DNA from: Nitrospirota bacterium
GTDB taxonomy: Bacteria > Nitrospirota > Thermodesulfovibrionia > UBA6902
Direction of reading: 5' to 3'
Length of the DNA: 64,000 bases
NCBI GenBank assembly: GCA_016213945.1
Contig: JACQZF010000004.1
Location: 62,001 to 126,000, forward strand
This document shows, in pieces, positions 1-7,858 of this stretch. Within the stretch, counting starts at the first letter, position 1. Each line of letters starts with the position of its first letter. The notes below the pieces were generated by a model. The model had not been told where the DNA came from. It saw only the letters and a program-made list of their open reading frames with translations, and ran no database searches. A program made the position numbers and the translations under genes.

Positions 1-1069
1 TCTCCATGAATAACATGGAAAGCTTATCAAACCACCATGTTTTAGGTATCCACATAGATTGGGGCCTGACCTTCACAGAAAATGATTCTCCAATACCTAA
101 CGAGACCGGATGAAGATATGTGGTCTGTACAAACCCAAACACATCATACCCATTATCTTTCAGCAGGTTTGGAAAATTTTGTTCATACTTCTTCACAGGA
201 AAGATCTCAGTTCGATGCCAGACGCCATGAGTCCAGACTCTTTGGCCTGTCATAATACTCATAACAGAAGGCGGTGACCAATTTGACGATGAATAAGCCT
301 CTTTAAATACAATGGCATCTTTAGACCATTTTGATATAAAAGGAGTGGTAGGCCGGTTATAACCGTAAGACTGCATATCCATTGAGGTTAATGAATCCAT
401 AGTTACCAAAATAATGTTCGGATATGAGGCGAATCTATTGTTCATAGAAGGGGGTATCAATGGATTAGATATGTCGGTACAATTAACAACAGGAACGCTC
501 TGAGAGTCATAATCTATCTTACTGATAAAAGATAAAGGCAATGCTGCGATAATCAGTAAAGCAAAAAACCAGACAAGCAGTGAAATTCCATTCTCCAGTC
601 CATACAATAACCTGTTAATCACATTTTTAATTATAAGAACAATACATACAACCAACAATATGAATATTATCAGCAACGTCAAATTATTTAATCCGGTCAG
701 CTCGCTTAAATAAACATCCTTGAAGAAAATCCTTTTAGCCATTCTCAACAAAACCGCAATTAACAGGCCGCCAAACAAATGTTCAAATCTGACAACTTGA
801 AGGGAGACAGGGAGCAGTTTAGCAACACAGTACGTCATTAACCAGACAACAAGTGTAATAGCAAAAACCATAACTATCCACAAGATATAAGCTAACGAAA
901 GATCAGGCAGGAAATCGAAAAAGCTCATATAATAAGAATACCCGCCCCATTTATTTACAAAAATATTGAGAAAGAAATGAACGGATAATAAAACGAAAAG
1001 TATTCTAAATACTGTAAGTAAAGATTTACCGGCAGAAACTCCTGTGTTCTTACTTTGAAAAAATGCCAT
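1..1069 (-). CDS. Membrane sulfatase-fold transferase, paralog 1 (C-terminus outside window)
   Basis: Reading the minus strand from an ATG at 1069 gives an uninterrupted frame of 356 codons running off the left edge. The N-terminus is a multi-pass membrane region of about 190 residues that includes GGYSYYM and FLPDLSL, shared with the three paralogs to its right. It is followed by the start of a sulfatase/alkaline-phosphatase fold: NIILVTMDSLTS (first metal-binding Asp) and NWSPPSVMSIMTG. The nucleophile position, normally Cys or Ser of C/S-x-P-x-R, is Ser here and the Arg is Val. An AAGGGA ribosome site precedes the ATG. The catalytic DHG part lies outside the window. No 78-residue partner gene precedes it, unlike paralogs 2 and 3. 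Family known, substrate unknown; it could be a phospho-group transferase on the periplasmic side rather than a true sulfatase. Confidence 0.85.
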   Translation of the reverse strand, partial: MAFFQSKNTGVSAGKSLLTVFRILFVLLSVHFFLNIFVNKWGGYSYYMSFFDFLPDLSLAYILWIVMVFAITLVVWLMTYCVAKLLPVSLQVVRFEHLFGGLLIAVLLRMAKRIFFKDVYLSELTGLNNLTLLIIFILLVVCIVLIIKNVINRLLYGLENGISLLVWFFALLIIAALPLSFISKIDYDSQSVPVVNCTDISNPLIPPSMNNRFASYPNIILVTMDSLTSMDMQSYGYNRPTTPFISKWSKDAIVFKEAYSSSNWSPPSVMSIMTGQRVWTHGVWHRTEIFPVKKYEQNFPNLLKDNGYDVFGFVQTTYLHPVSLGIGESFSVKVRPQSMWIPKTWWFDKLSMLFME

Positions 1070-1242
1070 ATATAAAAAATCCCTTAAAAAAATTGATCTT
1101 TATTATTTCAATAAATACAAACGATAAAACCTCCTATTAGATAAGGAGGATATTCGGATGATAATTATAAGCTGTCTTATTAAAATGATCCTGCTATTTT
1201 TACCTTTTCTTTAAAAAGGTCATCAGTTTAGTATAAAAACAA

Positions 1243-3231
1243 TTATTGCGCTTCAGTGATCCGTTTATTTGCACCTGACAACGCGACCTCAATCAATAAT
1301 TTAAGGCGCCCTGCAATTTCCGGTTCTTTTTCAGCCAGATCATTTACTTCTTCAGGGTCATCATGAAGATTGAAAAGAAGTTTTTTCCCATTTTCCAGGT
1401 AAAAAATAAGTTTATAATCTCCGTCCAATACAGACACAGCTCCCTTAGATATGGGATTGCCAAATAATTTATTCTTTATCAATGCCATGGAAAATATAGG
1501 CCTTTTTTCTAAATAACCATCTGAAAACAAGGGAACCAATGATCTTCCTTCCATCCATTGAGGAACCGGAATATCCGCAAGTTCAAGAATAGTAGGAGCA
1601 ATATCTATTTGTTCAACCGGTGTATTGATTACCTTGTTCTCTAAGTGTCCAGGGATGTTTATTATCAATGGGACACGCAGAAGCTGCTCATAGAGATATG
1701 CGCCATGCGGGCCATGACCGTAAAATCCGTGTGCAAAACTTTCCCCATGGTCTGATGTCAACACAACGATTGTGTTAGACATATCCATTATCTCAGAAAG
1801 ACGCGATAAAAATATTTTAAACTGTTGATCTGAATATAAGATGTTTTCATCATATTGTTTCTTCAGGATGTCAACGAACGGTTGGTCTTCAGGTTCATAA
1901 TTCCCGACAGATATACTTTTCTGTTTTATAACCTTCGTATCAACAAAAATACCTTTATAAGGTTCTGGCGGCAAATAAGGGTCGTGAGGAGGCAATACAT
2001 GCAGCCACGCAAAAAAGGGCTGATTTGAATTGCTCTCATTTCCTTGCGACTTACCATTCATTTTGCTTTGTTTATCCGCTTCAGAAACAAATTCTAAAAA
2101 ACGGTCATAAACCCTTTCTGACCGGAACAATGTTGTCTCCAGATCTTTAGGTGCCGCCTTCAACTGCCTTGAGATCAGATTATTCTCTACAAAAAACCAA
2201 GAATGGACAATCGGCCTTCCGATCACCAGTTGCTCGAGCATATTAAACCACCACTCTCTTGTATCCCAAAATGTAAAATAATCATCACACACCGAGAAGA
2301 GATATGTCATACCTAAATAATTTGGATGTGCGCTTCTGTTTTGTATAAATCCGTATATATTGTACCCATTGTCTTTCAGCGACCTAAGTAAATTATTCTC
2401 TGAACGATAAACAGGTTTATTCTGCACCTGATACCAGACACGATGAGTCCAAGGGCGCTGTGATGTCATAAGACTTGTTACCGTCGGAGTTGTCCAGTCA
2501 GCAGCGGCATAAACCTTGTTAAACACATAAGAGCTTTTTGCCCATTCATTTATAAAAGGCGTTGTCGGCAATTCATAACCGTATAGCTCCATATCTAAGG
2601 ATGTTAACGTGTCCATTACCACAAATATAATGTTAGGCCGTTTCCCGGAGGCGCTCGAAGCAGTCTTTTTGTCCTCAATATTACTCTCAGACTTTTGGAG
2701 GATACCCACATCTCTTTTGCCATAAAATGATATCGGAAAAGACAGAATAAATACTATTGAAAATATCCAAACAAGGGGCGTCAGGAAGCCATCTAATGAC
2801 AAAACTATATTCTTACATTTGCTCCGCATAATGAAAACCAGACTAAATAACATCGCACCCGCAGCTATCAGAGATACAAAATGATATCCTCCAAAGATGT
2901 CACTAACAGAAATATCAGCAAAAAATATTCTTTTGAGAACTATCAATGAAAAAGAAAGAAAGAAATATAATATGATATGTTCAATCCTGACGGAGGTAAA
3001 ACTGCGGAGGATCAGCGCAAGCAAATAAATGCATATCCCTATTAAAATAGTTATTAAAACAGCACATAATGTGTATATTATATAAACCAGAGAGAGATCA
3101 GGAACTAATTCAATAAAACGCATATAGTAGGAATAGCCGTCCCAGTAATAAAATGAATCCCTGAGAAAATAAAGCGAGAAGACAGCAAAGACAAAACGCA
3201 GTATCAGCAAAAAAGACTTCTTATTTGTCAT
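1243..3231 (-). CDS. Membrane sulfatase-fold transferase, paralog 2
   Basis: A 662-residue protein with about five N-terminal membrane segments (residues about 5-190) and a periplasmic sulfatase-fold domain. Visible motifs are the metal Asp in VVMDTLTS (about 205), the nucleophile region DWTTPTVTSLMTS (about 245) and SDHGESF (about 491) followed by GHGPHG. Thr replaces the formylglycine-forming Cys/Ser, as in lipoteichoic-acid synthase and phosphoethanolamine transferases, so a phosphotransferase or unknown group transfer is as likely as sulfate hydrolysis. The frame is open up to 3270, but alignment to paralogs 1 and 4 places the start at the MTNKKSFLL ATG (3231). That start overlaps the last codons of the upstream 78-residue gene (stop 3221-3223), implying translational coupling. 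Confidence 0.88.
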   Translation of the reverse strand: MTNKKSFLLILRFVFAVFSLYFLRDSFYYWDGYSYYMRFIELVPDLSLVYIIYTLCAVLITILIGICIYLLALILRSFTSVRIEHIILYFFLSFSLIVLKRIFFADISVSDIFGGYHFVSLIAAGAMLFSLVFIMRSKCKNIVLSLDGFLTPLVWIFSIVFILSFPISFYGKRDVGILQKSESNIEDKKTASSASGKRPNIIFVVMDTLTSLDMELYGYELPTTPFINEWAKSSYVFNKVYAAADWTTPTVTSLMTSQRPWTHRVWYQVQNKPVYRSENNLLRSLKDNGYNIYGFIQNRSAHPNYLGMTYLFSVCDDYFTFWDTREWWFNMLEQLVIGRPIVHSWFFVENNLISRQLKAAPKDLETTLFRSERVYDRFLEFVSEADKQSKMNGKSQGNESNSNQPFFAWLHVLPPHDPYLPPEPYKGIFVDTKVIKQKSISVGNYEPEDQPFVDILKKQYDENILYSDQQFKIFLSRLSEIMDMSNTIVVLTSDHGESFAHGFYGHGPHGAYLYEQLLRVPLIINIPGHLENKVINTPVEQIDIAPTILELADIPVPQWMEGRSLVPLFSDGYLEKRPIFSMALIKNKLFGNPISKGAVSVLDGDYKLIFYLENGKKLLFNLHDDPEEVNDLAEKEPEIAGRLKLLIEVALSGANKRITEAQ

Positions 3232-3457
3232 CATTATCTTTTTTCCCGGAGAAAAAACCTTTAACAGCATTGACTATGCGTTTCCAGAACATGACTAAAA
3301 CAGCGAGTATCCCGTAAACAAACGGCAGCACAGAGGAGAAGAAGAAGCCGCCCGTATTCGGGTCAATATAAGCGGAAGAAATTGCTGGTAATATGATAAT
3401 CTGCATAAAAATAAGCACAAAAAAAGGATTGCGCAGTAATGAAAAAATATATTTCAT
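3221..3457 (-). CDS. Small YIDP-motif membrane protein A (78 aa)
   Basis: A 78-residue protein: an N-terminal signal-like hydrophobic segment (about 10-29), the motif AYIDPNTGG just after it, a second hydrophobic helix (about 40-57) and a basic-then-acidic tail, GKKDNDDK. Its ATG directly follows the stop of paralog 3 (TAAATG), and its 3' end overlaps the start of paralog 2, so it is sandwiched and probably translationally coupled on both sides. Residues 30 to 78 are almost identical to those of the paralog at 5418-5654. I do not recognise a named family; small proteins with a YIDPxTG motif beside sulfatase-like genes are something I recall from other genomes, but no function is established to my knowledge. 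A small membrane partner or chaperone of the sulfatase-fold enzyme is the obvious guess. Confidence 0.85.
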   Translation of the reverse strand: MKYIFSLLRNPFFVLIFMQIIILPAISSAYIDPNTGGFFFSSVLPFVYGILAVLVMFWKRIVNAVKGFFSGKKDNDDK

Positions 3458-5428
3458 TTAATCCGCCTTTACTATCTTTTTATTTGCAGCTGCAAGATCT
3501 TCTTTTATAATACCCCGAAGGCGCTTGGTGATATCAGGATATTTTTCAACCAGATCCACCGCCTCATCAGGGTCATCCCTCAGGTTAAATAGCAGGCTCT
3601 TCCCGTCATCAAGATTATGGATCAGTTTGTAATCACCTTCCCACACAGCTATGGAACCTGTGATAATGGGATTACCTAAAGACTTGTTATGAAGGAATTG
3701 CATTGACAATACCGGCCTCGGCTCTAATGACTCACCCTTGATAAGAGGAAAAAGCGACCTGCCGTCCATCCAGCCTGGAACGGGAATCCCAACGATGTCA
3801 AGGATGGTCGGAGCGAGGTCTGACTGTTCAGCAAGCATATCTATTTTTCTGCCTTTGCCATCTCCCGGCATCTTTATGATCAGCGGAAGGTGGACGATGG
3901 GCTCAAAAAGAGGAGAACCCCAGTGATTGAGCCAGCCGTGCGAAAAGCTCTCTCCATGGTCGGCTGAGAGGATAATAATCGTATTTGACATATCCGCCAC
4001 ATCGGCAAGGCGTGATAAAAACTCTTTGAATCGTTCATCAGAATATAAGATAAATTCATCATAGCGCTTTCTCAGTATATCCACCTCCGGCTGCATCTCC
4101 ATGTCATAAGCAGCATAAAAATTAAAACCGGTGTATTGGCTGTTGAGTGTAATATACTTTTCAGCATCCCCGAATATGCCTCTGTATCTTTCAGGCGGAA
4201 AGAACGGATCATGCGGAGGGTATACATGGATCCATGCAAAAAACGGCTTTACAGGCTCTGATACACCTCTTGCTGAATCAGCCTTTCTGATGTGCGCCAA
4301 AAAATTGTCATAAACCTTGTCAGGCGGCACAAGGGTTTCTGTGATATTAGGCCTGTCATCACCAATAATCTTAAAGATGGGGTTATCCATAAATACCCAA
4401 CGCTGCACAACCGGCCTCACTTCAAAATATGCTATCAGCTTTGCATACCACCAGTCAGAAATTATCTGGAAAATCAAGTGGCTTGGTTTTACAGAAAATG
4501 CTTCCCCAAGACCAAGCGCACTGGGATGGGCAAAGAAATTCTGCACAAAAGCGTAAGTGTCGTAACCGTTATCCCTAAGTACGCGTGGAAGACTCTCATC
4601 ATAATGAGTGATCGGGTTATATTTTGTTTGAAACCAGGCCTTATGTGTCCATACCCTCTGCCCTGTCATCATGCTCATAACTGTAGGGCTTGTCCAGTTC
4701 GACGCCGCATAATACCTTTGAAACACAGCTGCGTTCTTAGCCCATTCAGAGATAAATGGCGTTGTGGGGCGCTCAAAGCCGTATATATCCATATCAAGCG
4801 CAGTCAAAGCATCCATAGTCAGCAGGACGATGTTGGGCCTATCTTTTACATCGGATACGATGCCTGTTGACGAAGGGACAAACTTATCAGACACCTTCTC
4901 TTTCATGAATGATAGAGGCACTGACAATATCAATAAAAATGTAAAAAGCCAGACAAGCGGGGTAATGCGCGTGTCAATTCCTAAGATGATCTTACCGGCA
5001 TATTCCCCTGTCTTCCCGCGGAAAATAAAGAGCAGAATACCCACTGCGATAAGTCCTATGACAAGCAGCTGCGGCCTGCCAAGCCCTGTAAATCCGGTAA
5101 TAAAAAATTCCGGATAAAAGACCCTCTTGAATACAAATGGAACAACCGCCAGTACGGTAAAGAAAAGGACATGTTCAAGCACAATACCCGGAAAAACCCT
5201 GGAGATAATGCGGTAAACAATAAATGATAAAACCCATAAGATAATAACTGCGGGAATAACAGGGAGCGAGCTGAGCAGATACGAAAGCGACAGGTCAGGC
5301 AGAAACTCCATGAAATGCATGTAATACGAGTACCCGTCCCATTTATAAAAAGCGTCCTTTACAAACTGCAGTGAAAAGAAGATGAAGACTATTCGCAGCA
5401 TCAGCAGAAAAGACTTCTTATTTGTCAT
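3458..5428 (-). CDS. Membrane sulfatase-fold transferase, paralog 3
   Basis: A 656-residue paralog of its neighbours with the same plan: about five N-terminal membrane helices containing WDGYSYYMHF and FLPDLSL, then the sulfatase fold with LLTMDALTALD (metal Asp), NWTSPTVMSMMTG (Thr at the nucleophile position) and SADHGESFSHG. The C-terminus carries the family's final fold elements, including SLLFNLRDDPDE. The longest open frame starts at 5467; the conserved MTNKKSFLL start (5428) is preferred because it gives the same 11-base overlap with its upstream small gene as paralog 2 has. The role is probably modification of lipid-linked or exported glycan at the periplasmic face; the substrate cannot be read from sequence. 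Confidence 0.88.
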   Translation of the reverse strand: MTNKKSFLLMLRIVFIFFSLQFVKDAFYKWDGYSYYMHFMEFLPDLSLSYLLSSLPVIPAVIILWVLSFIVYRIISRVFPGIVLEHVLFFTVLAVVPFVFKRVFYPEFFITGFTGLGRPQLLVIGLIAVGILLFIFRGKTGEYAGKIILGIDTRITPLVWLFTFLLILSVPLSFMKEKVSDKFVPSSTGIVSDVKDRPNIVLLTMDALTALDMDIYGFERPTTPFISEWAKNAAVFQRYYAASNWTSPTVMSMMTGQRVWTHKAWFQTKYNPITHYDESLPRVLRDNGYDTYAFVQNFFAHPSALGLGEAFSVKPSHLIFQIISDWWYAKLIAYFEVRPVVQRWVFMDNPIFKIIGDDRPNITETLVPPDKVYDNFLAHIRKADSARGVSEPVKPFFAWIHVYPPHDPFFPPERYRGIFGDAEKYITLNSQYTGFNFYAAYDMEMQPEVDILRKRYDEFILYSDERFKEFLSRLADVADMSNTIIILSADHGESFSHGWLNHWGSPLFEPIVHLPLIIKMPGDGKGRKIDMLAEQSDLAPTILDIVGIPVPGWMDGRSLFPLIKGESLEPRPVLSMQFLHNKSLGNPIITGSIAVWEGDYKLIHNLDDGKSLLFNLRDDPDEAVDLVEKYPDITKRLRGIIKEDLAAANKKIVKAD

Positions 5429-5654
5429 CATCATCTTTTTTTCTGGAGAAAAAACCTTTAACAGCATTGACTATGCGTTTCCAGAACATGACTAAAACAG
5501 CGAGTATCCCGTATACAAAAGGCAGTACAGAGGAGAAGAAGAAGCCGCCTGTGTTAGGATCAATATATGCATCAGCGCTGTATGGCAACAAGAATGACTG
5601 TATTATGATGAGGGCCGATAAAAATCTCCATCTTAAACGTAAAAAATGTATCAT
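5418..5654 (-). CDS. Small YIDP-motif membrane protein B (78 aa)
   Basis: The second copy of the 78-residue protein. Its first 29 residues differ from copy A, but from AYIDPNTGG to the charged tail (RKKDDDDK) it is nearly identical. It has two hydrophobic helices and a probable periplasmic loop carrying YIDPNTGG. The start is firm: GGAGG lies five bases upstream of the ATG. Its stop overlaps the start of paralog 3, the same arrangement as copy A with paralog 2. The repeated coupling of this small gene to a sulfatase-fold gene argues for a functional pair. No known family assigned. Confidence 0.87.
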   Translation of the reverse strand: MIHFLRLRWRFLSALIIIQSFLLPYSADAYIDPNTGGFFFSSVLPFVYGILAVLVMFWKRIVNAVKGFFSRKKDDDDK

Positions 5655-5749
5655 TACTTCCTCCTAATGCTCATTCAATGAGACTTCTAAAGCATGCTAA
5701 TAGCAATATAATATATTATCATATTGCAACTCTTTTAAAAAAGCAGCTA

Positions 5750-7711
5750 TCATTTATTATTGCCTGAGCCAACTATTTCCTCGTTTGCTCCGGAAAGGCC
5801 TCTGTTAATAAGTTTCTTAAGCTCTTCAGCCACTGCAGGTTTCTCATTAATGATGTTATGCATTTCATCAGGGTCATTCTTAAGGTTAAACAGAAGAGAT
5901 ATATTGGCTTCGAGATAATAAATAAACTTATACTCGCCGTCCCATACCGCTATAGTGCCTTTGGTAATAGGCTCCCCAAGCGCCTTGTTCTCTATAAACT
6001 GCATGGAAAAGACCGGTTCTGGATGAAACGCCCTCCCCTCTATCAACGGGAGAAGCGACCTTCCTTCCATCCATTGGGGAGCCGGAATACCAGAAAGTTC
6101 AAGAATGGTAGGAGCTATGTCTATCTGTTCGGTCTGCATATCAATTGCCTTTCTGTGTATGCCTCCCGGCAGCTTGACCATCAAAGGCACGTGCACAATG
6201 GATTCATACAAGTGTGCCCCGCTGTGGCCCTGATAACCATGCTCAAAGCTCTCTCCGTGATCTCCCGTAAGTATGATGACAGTATTTGACATATCCATCG
6301 TCTCGGAAAGGCGTGAAATAAATAATTCAAACTGCCTGTCAGAATAAAGGATGAATTCATCATACCGCTTTCTTAAGATATCAATATCTGCCTGCCTGCC
6401 CGCATCATATCCGGTTTCAAGCAGTCCGCTGCGCTCCTGCACACTATCTGTAGAGAACCTTCCTGCATCGCCGAACATGCCTCTGTAGGGCTCAGGCGGA
6501 AGATACGGGTTATGCGGCGGATAGAGCTGCAGCCATGCGAAGAACGGCCTATCTGAGATGTTTCTGTCTGTCTGCGACATGTAATCCAGAAAACTGCCGT
6601 ACACCTTCTCAGGCGGAAAAAGGGTATCGCTCATGGCCGGCCGGTACGCGTTTATGAGGTCGGCAATTTCATTATTTTCAAATATCCATTCCTTGACAAC
6701 GTTCCTCTCTGCAAAGACAGCAGCGAGTTCATCAAACCACCACCCGTTTGATATCCAGAATGTGTAATAACTTTCCGCAGTATTAAAAGGCGCTCTTATC
6801 CCTAATGTATCAGGGTGAGCGTAACGGTTCTGCACAAACCCGTATATATCATAGCCGTGATCTTTAAGCACAGCCGGAAGGCTGTTAACATACGCGCTTC
6901 TCGCCTGCTGGTTCGTCATATGCCAGATACCGTGTGTCCACGGCCTCTGGCCGGTCATCAGGCTCATAACGGTCGGGCTCGTCCAGTTTGACGATGCGTA
7001 TGCGCTGTTAAAAACAACCGCATCTTTCGCCCATTCCGATATGAACGGGGTCGTAGGGCGTTCATAGCCGTACACCTGCATGTCGCGGGCGGTCAATGTA
7101 TCCATGACCACTAAAATGATATTGGGATATTTCTGCTTCATGCCGTCATGCCGCGCCTCTGAATGAACAGGCGGATATGCCCCTTCAGAATCCGCTTTGA
7201 TAAAAGAGAAAGGAACTGCCGTTACAAAGAGAAGAAGAAATATCCAGACCAGAGGAGTTATGCGGGCGTTGAACTCTGTCAGCATCCTGTCCATATATTT
7301 CCGCGCTGATATTGTAAAAACCACGGATGCAAAAATGATGATGATAATGATCCAGTACCGGTTGATGCCTGTCAGTTCCCCGATCGAGAACCTGCTCAAC
7401 AATGTCAGCTTCACAGCAAGCAGCAGACTGATCAGTACAAAGCAGACAAGGAGGCCTTCAATAGGGACAGGCCGGCGGAATACCAGGGTTAGTTTATTGA
7501 GCAGATAGACTCCCGTCCAAAGCATTACTGAGAGAGGAAGAACCGGGATTGTCCACAATACAAAAGAGAGCGAAAGGTCAGGCAGAAAATCCATGAACCT
7601 CATATAAAAAGAATAACCGTCCCATTTATAAAAAGCGTCTCTGATAAATAAGACGGAAAAGATGATAAAGACTATGCGCAGGATGATTAAAAATGATTTA
7701 CCTGGTTTCAT
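5750..7711 (-). CDS. Membrane sulfatase-fold transferase, paralog 4
   Basis: 653 residues, first gene of the four-paralog cluster in transcription order. The N-terminus MKPGKSFLIILRIVF aligns with the starts of paralogs 2 and 3, and a GGAG site stands just upstream of this ATG. The frame stays open to 7834, but that extension would cross the terminator at 7789-7825 and has no counterpart in the paralogs, so it is rejected. Catalytic features: VVMDTLTARD, NWTSPTVMSLMTG (Thr nucleophile position) and TGDHGESFEHG. About five membrane helices occupy residues 5-185. A TATAAT box lies 33 bases before the start region, suggesting transcription of the cluster begins here. Confidence 0.88.
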   Translation of the reverse strand: MKPGKSFLIILRIVFIIFSVLFIRDAFYKWDGYSFYMRFMDFLPDLSLSFVLWTIPVLPLSVMLWTGVYLLNKLTLVFRRPVPIEGLLVCFVLISLLLAVKLTLLSRFSIGELTGINRYWIIIIIIFASVVFTISARKYMDRMLTEFNARITPLVWIFLLLFVTAVPFSFIKADSEGAYPPVHSEARHDGMKQKYPNIILVVMDTLTARDMQVYGYERPTTPFISEWAKDAVVFNSAYASSNWTSPTVMSLMTGQRPWTHGIWHMTNQQARSAYVNSLPAVLKDHGYDIYGFVQNRYAHPDTLGIRAPFNTAESYYTFWISNGWWFDELAAVFAERNVVKEWIFENNEIADLINAYRPAMSDTLFPPEKVYGSFLDYMSQTDRNISDRPFFAWLQLYPPHNPYLPPEPYRGMFGDAGRFSTDSVQERSGLLETGYDAGRQADIDILRKRYDEFILYSDRQFELFISRLSETMDMSNTVIILTGDHGESFEHGYQGHSGAHLYESIVHVPLMVKLPGGIHRKAIDMQTEQIDIAPTILELSGIPAPQWMEGRSLLPLIEGRAFHPEPVFSMQFIENKALGEPITKGTIAVWDGEYKFIYYLEANISLLFNLKNDPDEMHNIINEKPAVAEELKKLINRGLSGANEEIVGSGNNK

Positions 7712-7750
7712 CTTTCTCCATATATGTACATTGTAAAACCGCCACAGGAT

Positions 7751-7781
7751 ATTATATCCCACGGCATGGCAGTTTTGTCCT
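7751..7781 (-). promoter_or_regulatory. Candidate sigma-70 promoter for the sulfatase-like cluster
   Basis: On the minus strand, a perfect TATAAT (7751-7756) sits within a small palindrome, with AGGACA (four matches to TTGACA) 19 bases upstream. It lies between the terminator of the preceding unit (7789-7825) and the start of paralog 4 at 7711. The spacer is longer than ideal, so the -10 is better supported than the -35. Confidence 0.35.
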
Positions 7782-7788
7782 GCTGATA

Positions 7789-7825
7789 TAAAAAAAAGCC
7801 CCCGGCCGTCTTCAGCCGGGGGCTT
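7789..7825 (-). terminator. Rho-independent terminator of the giant repeat-protein gene
   Basis: A perfect 11-base stem, AAGCCCCCGGC at 7796-7806 pairing with 7815-7825, has an 8-base loop. On the minus strand it is followed by an uninterrupted run of T. It lies about 35 bases beyond the stop of the repeat-protein gene, which is read on this strand. It also marks the boundary with the sulfatase-like cluster. Confidence 0.92.
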
Positions 7826-7858
7826 CCGGATCAAACATCAGAACATCTGCAATACGGC

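Noticed and set aside
1130-1149. CCTCCT...AGGAGG hairpin with a strong ribosome-site sequence between paralogs 1 and 2
   Set aside because: No suitable start codon follows it on either strand, so I could not assign it to a gene or a regulatory switch.
4292-4870. Plus-strand frame of 192 codons inside paralog 3
   Set aside because: Antisense to clear sulfatase-fold motifs; composition is unlike a real protein (scattered Cys, His and Arg).
7712-7834. N-terminal extension of 41 codons on paralog 4
   Set aside because: It crosses a strong terminator, has no counterpart in the three paralogs, and a GGAG site supports the internal ATG at 7711.
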